Shown in pieces: positions 47,806-53,473 of a stretch of 54,567 bases of DNA. Source of the stretch: a virus. Every line of letters starts with the position of its first letter. Positions within the stretch are counted from its first letter, which is position 1. Below the pieces are notes generated by a model. The model ran no database searches, had not been told where the DNA came from, and was given only the letters and a program-made list of their open reading frames with translations. The stretch lies in IMG/VR virus record IMGVR_UViG_3300025326_000042, positions 1-54,567 of that record, one strand, 5' to 3'. A program made the translations under genes and the position numbers.

Positions 47806-49017
47806 TTGATCCTCCTTCGCTGCTTTGTCCTTCGTGCTGCCCTTCCAATCTTCCGGCAGCAAGTCTGTTCTGCCCAGTGCTCGCGCTCTCTTCGTGATAT
47901 GTCTCTTTACAACCTCCTTGGCCTTGGATCGTCCAACCGCCTTGATGGCGTTCTTCAGATCGCCGACAGTCACGATGGGGTACGAGCCATCTGGCATGGC
48001 ATACCCCTTTGACGCAAGCTCCTCCCGCTTCTCCGGCGAGAAGTCACGCCCCTGATGCGGCGAGTCTTCCCAAACTGTCCGGCGTTGCACCTCCCTCGGC
48101 TGACCGGAAAATGTGACCTCTTCGCCCTCAAACGAAAAGTCCACGCGGTAGTAGCAGTCGCCACTGCTGATGACTGCGTAATCGTCCCACAGATCGACAA
48201 GCCAGCCGCCACCAGCTTGAGAACCGAAGATGCCAGGGAACTTGTGCCTAGCCGCGCTCATCACCATCGACTGCACATCGTTGTATGAGATACCTTCGAC
48301 GGTGCTCTTGATGAGGGGCGTCCGCTCGTCCGAGTCAACGTCGTACCAGCGCCCCTCGCTTGCCACGAGCGAGCGCAGTCCTTTAAAGAATGGCCTGGTC
48401 GTCAGCGCTGCTCCAATCAAGACGTTCTCGTATTCGTCTCCGGTCGCGGGGTCTTTCCAGGTCTCGTACCATTCGGGGCTGACGTACTTGAACGAGTCGT
48501 CCTCGATGAGCTTTCGCCCACGCTCCGTCCACTCAACCTCAGCCTCGATGCTGCCGTCAGCGTTCGTCGTGAGCTTCTTGATGTAGCCCACAGCGCCCGA
48601 CAGCTTCGTCTCATGCTCAGCGTCGATGGGGACGTGTTCTTGGTAAATCTGATCGTTGAAGTGCTCGACGAACTTCTCGTTGCCCTCCTCCGTGACCTCA
48701 ACGTCGCCCCACAGCGGGTGCTTATAGACGCCAGGTGCGGGGAAGACATTAATCGTCTCAGGAGGCTCAGCGCCCTCCAGCTCGATGAACGCTCGCCCGA
48801 GCGCGTCCTCACCCCCGAGCATCGCCGCATACGTGGAGCCCTTCATCATCACACCGTTAGCGTTCTTGAACGCGAACGCCTCACAGTTCTTGCCTCCCTT
48901 CGCCAGGCAACTCTTATGGGCCGAGTTGAAGACATGCACCCATTGCCGCCTCTGCTTTGAGCTTAGCTTCTTGACGTTGCTCGGGAGCGATTTGTCGTCG
49001 GGCCCTGAGTATGGCAC
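47053..49017 (-). CDS. ChaB-domain/Mu gpI-like capsid protease fused to scaffold (654 aa)
   Basis: Three parts are visible. Residues 1-60 are a ChaB-like domain (SLPSNVKKLSSKQRRQWVHVF, CEAFAFKNANGVM). Residues about 90-230 match the Mu gene I/U35-type prohead protease (VPIDAEHETKLSGAVGYIKKL, YVSPEWYETWKDP, IGAALTTRPFFKG). The C-terminal 250 residues are acidic, helical scaffold (EKKAREAAEKRLTGLEQERQ). It would mature the prohead and be self-cleaved. The start is GTG behind AGGAGG, 13 bases after a terminator-like hairpin. Confidence 0.85.
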   Translation of the reverse strand: MPYSGPDDKSLPSNVKKLSSKQRRQWVHVFNSAHKSCLAKGGKNCEAFAFKNANGVMMKGSTYAAMLGGEDALGRAFIELEGAEPPETINVFPAPGVYKHPLWGDVEVTEEGNEKFVEHFNDQIYQEHVPIDAEHETKLSGAVGYIKKLTTNADGSIEAEVEWTERGRKLIEDDSFKYVSPEWYETWKDPATGDEYENVLIGAALTTRPFFKGLRSLVASEGRWYDVDSDERTPLIKSTVEGISYNDVQSMVMSAARHKFPGIFGSQAGGGWLVDLWDDYAVISSGDCYYRVDFSFEGEEVTFSGQPREVQRRTVWEDSPHQGRDFSPEKREELASKGYAMPDGSYPIVTVGDLKNAIKAVGRSKAKEVVKRHITKRARALGRTDLLPEDWKGSTKDKAAKEDQMTVNVDELEIDKLPKKDQTTLFQRLASSLKATVKFGHDPEPGKNGDGDEDDTEEPKPEPKPEGEEPKPAEGAAMTAAEGVALRTALASEKKAREAAEKRLTGLEQERQTQRFRDVILGRDEDSVRQAQESSVALHPMVGDHAAKLQIMRALAETKGEDSAEFKAYIASEREHASQIHQSGLFGERGVDSTGEPAGGSVVKEMKSRIEALLATGMKEDEAIAKIATEDKSLYDRYDKEISGRRGGYVGTGS

Positions 49018-49036
49018 CGCTGCCTCCTACATAAAG

Positions 49037-49079
49037 AAACGCCACAGACGGCAATCTGGATCATCCATCTATGGCGTTT
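49037..49079 (-). terminator. Terminator-like hairpin in the capsid protease leader
   Basis: Arms 49037-49051 and 49065-49079 pair over 15 bp with two G-U-type positions and a 13-nt loop. In the minus-strand transcript the stem is followed by TTTCTTTAT. It lies just before the protease ribosome-binding site and downstream of a candidate promoter, so it could terminate upstream transcripts or act as an attenuator. Confidence 0.7.
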
Positions 49080-49127
49080 GCTCGGAGTTTAGCCACGTCT
49101 TGCGCGACTGCTCCTCATCATGTACGT

Positions 49128-49155
49128 ACTAGCACATATACCCTCTCGCTGTCAA
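49128..49155 (-). promoter_or_regulatory. Candidate promoter for the head operon
   Basis: A perfect TTGACA (49150-49155) on the minus strand lies in the 175-nt gap before the protease gene, but the -10 at 17-nt spacing (CTAGTA) matches poorly. An 8-bp palindrome GTACGTAC (49122-49129) overlaps the -10 region. Confidence 0.4.
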
Positions 49156-49192
49156 GAACCATGATCGGGCGCTGTGTAGCCCTGTGTCAGAC

Positions 49193-49504
49193 CTACCCCA
49201 TTGTCTCCGTCCGCTGGATCAGTATCGATCTAGGTGCATCGAAGCCGAACTCAGCTACGCGAGCAGGCGTCCCGCTGTTCGTCGCATACGCGAGCCGGAG
49301 CAACTGCATCTGGACATCGGGGTGCAACTCATGACGCTCGCCGGGGCCAAGCTCTAACAACTCAGGCTCGCCATCCAGCCCCCTGAACACCTGGAGCAGC
49401 GCACACGCGCCCAACCAGTCGATGCCAGCAAGCCTGACTCTAATCGGGGTATCAGACGCCAAGATCGTAACGGAGGTTCCTACGGTGCGCCGGAGGACAT
49501 ACAC
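49193..49504 (-). CDS. CsrA-like protein (103 aa)
   Basis: The N-terminus MYVLRRTVGTSVTI resembles the first strand of the RNA-binding regulator CsrA, and residues about 57-103 (GERHELHPDVQMQLLRL..., FGFDAPRSILIQRTE) align by eye with its remaining strands, including the GxxAPxxxxIxRxE end. About 25 extra residues separate the two parts, so it is either an expanded or partly duplicated CsrA. CsrA binds GGA in leader RNAs. It shares its start with the FkbM gene stop and precedes the long structured leader of the capsid operon, which it might regulate. A structural protein is the alternative. Confidence 0.5.
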   Translation of the reverse strand: MYVLRRTVGTSVTILASDTPIRVRLAGIDWLGACALLQVFRGLDGEPELLELGPGERHELHPDVQMQLLRLAYATNSGTPARVAEFGFDAPRSILIQRTETMG

Positions 49505-50331
49505 TAGTCGGAGATCCTACAAGCATTCACCCGCACGTGGGCTCTAGGGATATAAGAATAGACAAGTTCGAGCAGCCTCTCGATACTGTAACCCTGCTCC
49601 TCAAGCGTCGTATTGATATGAAACTCGCCTGAGAGGAACCTGACTTTGGAGAGCACGGACGGATCGGTGTGCAAGATACTGTGCTCCGCACCCTCACAGT
49701 CCATCTTGAGTAAGGTACAACCGCTCCGAGCATATTCATCAAGCACGGAGCGAAGCGTCCGAGATGAGACTGGCGCACGCACGCCCTGTCCACGAGTGAA
49801 TGCCGAGAAGCCCCCACTATTCGTTGCATGAGAGCCTGACAGCAACAGGGTACCTCCAGCAGCGCTGATAGCATACGGCTTCGCCACTACCCTGCCGTCA
49901 CAGCCGTTTGCTTTAAGGTTCCTAACCAGCCTCTTGAAGTTCATCGGTTCGGGCTCAAACGCGATGATGCGAGACGCCGAGTACTTCTTCGCAAGAAAAA
50001 TACTGACGACGCCGACGTGCGCCCCTACGTCAATGATAGTGTCTTCCTCAGCGGAGAACTCGGGAAGCCAGCCATCATCAAAGCGCGAATAGGCTTCTCT
50101 GAGCACGATTTTAGCTACGCCACCCGATTCATCATCGTCGATATCGAGGAGCTTTCCATCCAGCCACAAGCCACGGCCCTCGACGATGCGGGTGTGCTGC
50201 ACAAGTTCAAGCTCGGCACAGCAAGCATTTCGTAGACAGGGAGCGTAAAGTCTGCCATCGTCCCAGACACCAGTGGGCGACCAGCGGTGCTCACCAGAGA
50301 CACAAGGGGCTGCATTGTCTTGCTCGCTCAT
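49504..50331 (-). CDS. FkbM-family methyltransferase (275 aa)
   Basis: Residues about 90-270 form a class I methyltransferase of the FkbM family: TIIDVGAHVGVVSIFLAKK motif I, IIAFEPEPMNFKRLVRNL, ANGCDGRVV, TLLKMDCEGAEHSIL motif, FLSGEFHI. FkbM enzymes O-methylate sugars and related hydroxyls. The first 45 residues include a Cys-rich segment (CLRNACC). ATG 50331 is coupled by ATGA to the small zinc gene. It lies outside the contiguous sugar cassette but could methylate its product. Confidence 0.93.
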   Translation of the reverse strand: MSEQDNAAPCVSGEHRWSPTGVWDDGRLYAPCLRNACCAELELVQHTRIVEGRGLWLDGKLLDIDDDESGGVAKIVLREAYSRFDDGWLPEFSAEEDTIIDVGAHVGVVSIFLAKKYSASRIIAFEPEPMNFKRLVRNLKANGCDGRVVAKPYAISAAGGTLLLSGSHATNSGGFSAFTRGQGVRAPVSSRTLRSVLDEYARSGCTLLKMDCEGAEHSILHTDPSVLSKVRFLSGEFHINTTLEEQGYSIERLLELVYSYIPRAHVRVNACRISD

Positions 50332-50489
50332 GATGTCTCCTCATTCTGTGCCTCTACGACGATCATCCTGCCAGCCGCTCCACATTCAGGGCAGATCGCC
50401 AACCGCTCATGGCAGACCAGCCTCAAAACATGCAACTCATTGCGGTCGCAGATAAAGAGGTGCATGTGTTGGTGCAGCACCTTAGGCAT
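50328..50489 (-). CDS. Small zinc-knuckle protein (53 aa)
   Basis: A 53-codon gene with CPECG and additional Cys/His (CDRNE, CHERL) giving a likely zinc knuckle. The ATG overlaps the upstream stop by 8 nt (ATGCCTAA) and the stop overlaps the FkbM start as ATGA, so both ends support it. Function unknown. Confidence 0.75.
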   Translation of the reverse strand: MPKVLHQHMHLFICDRNELHVLRLVCHERLAICPECGAAGRMIVVEAQNEETS

Positions 50490-50718
50490 TTCTGATAGCC
50501 TTGCTTCCCGCGCACAGCATCTTATGAATGTTGCTGTTCAGAGCGCGCCCGCAGAGCGGACATCTCCTGTTGCTATGCAGATGCAAGACGCCCACGCCCG
50601 TCCTCATCAGCTTCGTGGAGTCGAACTCTCGCACCGCACCACATGAACAATCTCCGAGAGTAATCGTCGTCTCGGGAGCGGGCGTACCGAGCTTCCAATG
50701 ATGGACATGAGCCATCAT
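50482..50718 (-). CDS. Small zinc-ribbon protein (78 aa)
   Basis: Two Cys groups, CSCG and CPLCG, with flanking His residues indicate a zinc ribbon. ATG 50718 or the following ATG overlaps the upstream stop. The gene is between the gp10-like connector and another zinc protein. No function is recognised. Confidence 0.75.
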   Translation of the reverse strand: MMAHVHHWKLGTPAPETTITLGDCSCGAVREFDSTKLMRTGVGVLHLHSNRRCPLCGRALNSNIHKMLCAGSKAIRNA

Positions 50719-51098
50719 CTGAACTCCCGAAAGACGCGCTCTTCGATAATGGCCTTGATCGCAGAAGCCTGCTGGCGCTTGATCTTCCTCATGAACGCAT
50801 CGCCAGCGCCACGCCTTCTACCGCCTGGGAGCGTTGTGCTCATCGAGGCGCCCGTCACGTACTCGGCATACGGGGCATCGTTCGAGATACGCCTCTCATC
50901 GTAAGCGACTCTATCCTGCCACCAGCGGCCCTTGTAGTAGCCTGTATCGACGCGCGAGTCCGCCCGGATCACTTTGAGCATGTGCCGCGCCGCCAAGCCC
51001 AAAGCTCCGTCGAGCGTCCGGCGCATACGACCAGGGCTGAGCAGATCGAGCGCTCGCTGGTAGCCATGCTGCTTGAGTGTTAGGCTTACTTCAGTCAT
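50715..51098 (-). CDS. HK97 gp10-like head-tail connector (127 aa)
   Basis: VDTGYYKGRWW followed by ISNDAPYAEYVTGAS is the hallmark of gp10-like and minor tail/connector proteins, with an N-terminal helical region that includes RTLDGALGLAARHMLKVIRAD. It follows the portal gene by about 300 nt, consistent with neck assembly. Leader is weak; the preceding 56-nt gap has no other clear feature. Confidence 0.8.
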   Translation of the reverse strand: MTEVSLTLKQHGYQRALDLLSPGRMRRTLDGALGLAARHMLKVIRADSRVDTGYYKGRWWQDRVAYDERRISNDAPYAEYVTGASMSTTLPGGRRRGAGDAFMRKIKRQQASAIKAIIEERVFREFR

Positions 51099-51154
51099 GG
51101 TCTGCTAGTAGCTCAATGCGAATGATTAGGAGCCCTCGTGAGCGGCGTAATATT

Positions 51155-51394
51155 TCATGTTCCGTCGTCCCCCAAAGACACAGATGCAGGCCATATCGGA
51201 GGGATCTCACCTAGCCGTTGTGGTATGCCAGTTGCCTGATAGCACCCGATCAACTCTAACACCTTCCAGTTTGGGAGTGAGCCGTGCAGAGCAATGTGCT
51301 CCTCCAACTTCGATAACTCGTACAAGTCCATATAGGGGTAGCCGGGATCTATCCGGTAGGCGTTAGCCCACACAGCGCCAGGATATCTTCCCAT
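51155..51394 (-). CDS. Protein of unknown function (79 aa)
   Basis: A small mixed-charge protein with aromatic residues (AYRIDPGYPYMDLYELSKLEE) and a proline-rich end. The ATG shares one base with the portal stop (TAATG). Position between portal and connector suggests a head-completion or accessory function, but there is no motif to support it. Confidence 0.7.
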   Translation of the reverse strand: MGRYPGAVWANAYRIDPGYPYMDLYELSKLEEHIALHGSLPNWKVLELIGCYQATGIPQRLGEIPPIWPASVSLGDDGT

Positions 51395-52830
51395 TACTTG
51401 TTCGGCCTCCCCAGCGTCGTTGGCGTCTGGTGCTGCCGGTCTGTGTTCTTCGGCAGATTCCGAGGCTCTCCAGGCTGCGCTTCGTCTTTAGGCTTATTCG
51501 TCGTCTCAGGCGGAGGCTCCTCTTCAAGCTGCTTCGCAGCATCCGGGTCGGGCGGTGGCAAGCCAGCGCGGTCGTGCAGGTGCTCGATGACTTCTTGCGT
51601 CGAGCTGATTAAGCCAAGCTCGCCCAAGACTCTCAGGAATGGCGTCAGCTTCTCCATGTCAATCTCACCGAGATCAGTATGGCTGATCTTGGGCAATCCA
51701 GAAATATCGGGAAACTCGTTCAGCGCAAAGAGTTTAGGAACAAGATGGAGATTAATCTCATCCTGGAGCGTATCGAGCCTCCCCTTAACAGCCAGATGCC
51801 ACAAATCTTTCTGCGATGTCGAGAGCGCCCACGAGCCTGTGCGTCCCTGGCCGAGCGTCAGGAATTGCGCCAGCACAGAGCGCGTGATAAGGGTGCTACA
51901 GCGCGTGATCGTCTTATCCGTATCGACGACTTTCTGGCCTGGCGTTTTGATCACATCGACATCCCAACCCTCGTGTGGTTGAGGCCCGAAGCGTTGGAGC
52001 AGGAAATAGGTCTGGTCGTCGGCTCGATATCGCTCGCCCATTTCGCGGGCTTTGTTGAAGTCCGGCTCCGAGGCGTTCGCTGGGAGCATGATCTTCAGCA
52101 CACCTGTCATGTCGCGCTCGGCGCCTATGACCTCGATCTCTTCGATGTTCGTCTTGATGTAGTAGGGACGGTAGGCGTTTCTGAGGAGTGAGATGCCCTC
52201 CGGGTTGTTCTTCTCCGACGATACGCGCACCAGGAGCGACTTCGCAATAGGAATCTCGACGAGCTTAAAGCCGGGTGGCGCTTGCTGGATCATGCCCTGC
52301 ACGCCGCCGTGGTCGTCGAACTCCCATCTAAGCAGCGTCTCCTGTCCACGGAAGCCCAGCTTTCTGATCCCTATGCGTCCATCGCTGTATCTCGAAGGCG
52401 GAGTCTCGGCCGCGCCGAGCCTTTGTTTGAAGACGATCTCGAAGAGAGCCCAGCCAAACGCATTCGAGGTCATTGCGTTGATCACGAAGTCACGCCATGA
52501 GTGCGACATGTCCTCAAACAAGGACTCGCGCAAGAAGTCAGCAGCGTCGATGTCGGGCTGCTGTGGGCTTGCCGCCTCAACCGCCCATGTGGAGCCCAGC
52601 GCGACATGCAAGATCGCGTAGAGTATCGCGCCGATGTCGGGGTCATTGCGGCGCATCTCGTCATAGACGCGGACGCCTCTGACGCCCCTAAGATTCGGGT
52701 CGAACTCTTCTTGGACCTCGCCGCCAAACCGCTTCAGCCCGGTCGTGCCAACCTCCGCGAAGGGCGAACCTGGTCTGTCGCCGTTCGCAGAGACGCCTAA
52801 CTGCTGTTGCGTCGGGATGTCTTCAGGCAT
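51394..52830 (-). CDS. Portal protein, DUF935/Mu gp29-like (478 aa)
   Basis: The family signature is clear: VYDEMRRNDPDIGAILYAIL, STWAVEAASPQQPD, SWRDFVINAMTSNAFGWALFE, YFLLQRFGPQPHEGWDVDVIK. Pro/Glu-rich C-terminal end is normal for portals. It forms the dodecameric DNA gate in the prohead vertex. Its ATG overlaps the HTH gene by 8 nt (ATGCCTGA). Confidence 0.93.
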   Translation of the reverse strand: MPEDIPTQQQLGVSANGDRPGSPFAEVGTTGLKRFGGEVQEEFDPNLRGVRGVRVYDEMRRNDPDIGAILYAILHVALGSTWAVEAASPQQPDIDAADFLRESLFEDMSHSWRDFVINAMTSNAFGWALFEIVFKQRLGAAETPPSRYSDGRIGIRKLGFRGQETLLRWEFDDHGGVQGMIQQAPPGFKLVEIPIAKSLLVRVSSEKNNPEGISLLRNAYRPYYIKTNIEEIEVIGAERDMTGVLKIMLPANASEPDFNKAREMGERYRADDQTYFLLQRFGPQPHEGWDVDVIKTPGQKVVDTDKTITRCSTLITRSVLAQFLTLGQGRTGSWALSTSQKDLWHLAVKGRLDTLQDEINLHLVPKLFALNEFPDISGLPKISHTDLGEIDMEKLTPFLRVLGELGLISSTQEVIEHLHDRAGLPPPDPDAAKQLEEEPPPETTNKPKDEAQPGEPRNLPKNTDRQHQTPTTLGRPNK

Positions 52831-53179
52831 CTATAGCCTCCTTAGATAGAAGCCGGTACACCGTGCGTCGAGAGACACCTAGGACGCCAGCGATGCTTTC
52901 TGCGGTCATGCCCGTATCTCGCAGGACGCGAGTCTCTTTCTCTCTGGATCGAGCGCGTATTGCCTTCGCCCCGCCATGCACATCATAGCGGCAAGCGGGG
53001 AGCGGACACGACAAGCATGTGGGGTGGAGACTACACCCCATATCGATGAATGTATGATGTTCCGGCAGCGTGTCTATGCGCGTGAGACGGCCACGCTCGT
53101 TCAGGCGGCGTTGCCGCATCCTCTGCCACCTGGAGGGAACAGCCGGGCGGGCTGTGGCGCGAGAGTACAGTCCCTTCAT
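52823..53179 (-). CDS. HTH DNA-binding protein with cysteine cluster (118 aa)
   Basis: The C-terminus is a helix-turn-helix (MTAESIAGVLGVSRRTVYRLL). Before it lies a cysteine cluster (LHPTCLSCPLPACRYD), a pattern common in phage HTH proteins. The ATG at 53177-53179 overlaps the upstream stop as TGATG. It lies between TerL and portal. A small terminase role is possible, but the gene is downstream of TerL rather than upstream, so a transcriptional regulator is equally likely. Confidence 0.75.
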   Translation of the reverse strand: MKGLYSRATARPAVPSRWQRMRQRRLNERGRLTRIDTLPEHHTFIDMGCSLHPTCLSCPLPACRYDVHGGAKAIRARSREKETRVLRDTGMTAESIAGVLGVSRRTVYRLLSKEAIDA

Positions 53180-53415
53180 CACCTTATGACCGCCTCGCCT
53201 TTGAAGACTTTGTTCATCAATCTGTACCAACGAGAGAGCTTGAGGACCGGCAGCGATGCGCTACATTGCGCGATCATACAACAGAACGCATCGAGTGTAC
53301 CCGAGACCCACTGGTGCAGGAGAGACTTTGAGCAGGTGACACAGAAGACGCTGAGGTGTGAAGCCCGGTACGAGCCGACATACCGCTGGCCGCAATGCTG
53401 GCAGTGGTAGCTCAT
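53179..53415 (-). CDS. Small cysteine-rich zinc protein (78 aa)
   Basis: CQHCGQRYVG and CVTC give two CxxC knuckles, with further Cys (FCCMIAQC) downstream, so one or two zinc sites are likely. The ATG at 53413-53415 has AGGAG 11 bases before. It is the first gene after the promoter that follows TerL. Function unknown. Confidence 0.7.
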   Translation of the reverse strand: MSYHCQHCGQRYVGSYRASHLSVFCVTCSKSLLHQWVSGTLDAFCCMIAQCSASLPVLKLSRWYRLMNKVFKGEAVIR

Positions 53416-53443
53416 GAGAAGCGGTGCTCCTCTCCCACATGAG

Positions 53444-53473
53444 AGTATAGCACGGCATGTCAAGGCGCGTCAA
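53444..53473 (-). promoter_or_regulatory. Sigma70-type promoter after terL
   Basis: TTGACG -35 (53468-53473) immediately follows the TerL stop codon; an 18-nt spacer leads to TATACT -10 (53444-53449). Each hexamer matches five of six. A second TTGACA lies inside the spacer but is too close to the -10. The unit would include the HTH, portal and later head genes. Confidence 0.7.

Noticed and set aside
51099-51180. Small frames (10-22 codons) between the 79-residue gene and the gp10-like gene
   Set aside because: Several overlapping short frames occur, one hydrophobic stretch reading LLIIRIELLADHD ending in an ATGACTGA overlap, but none has both a start and a ribosome-binding site.
52823-53179. 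Small terminase subunit
   Set aside because: The HTH would fit, but the gene lies downstream of TerL in a unit with its own promoter, and the cysteine cluster is more typical of HTH regulators. The region upstream of TerL is outside the window.
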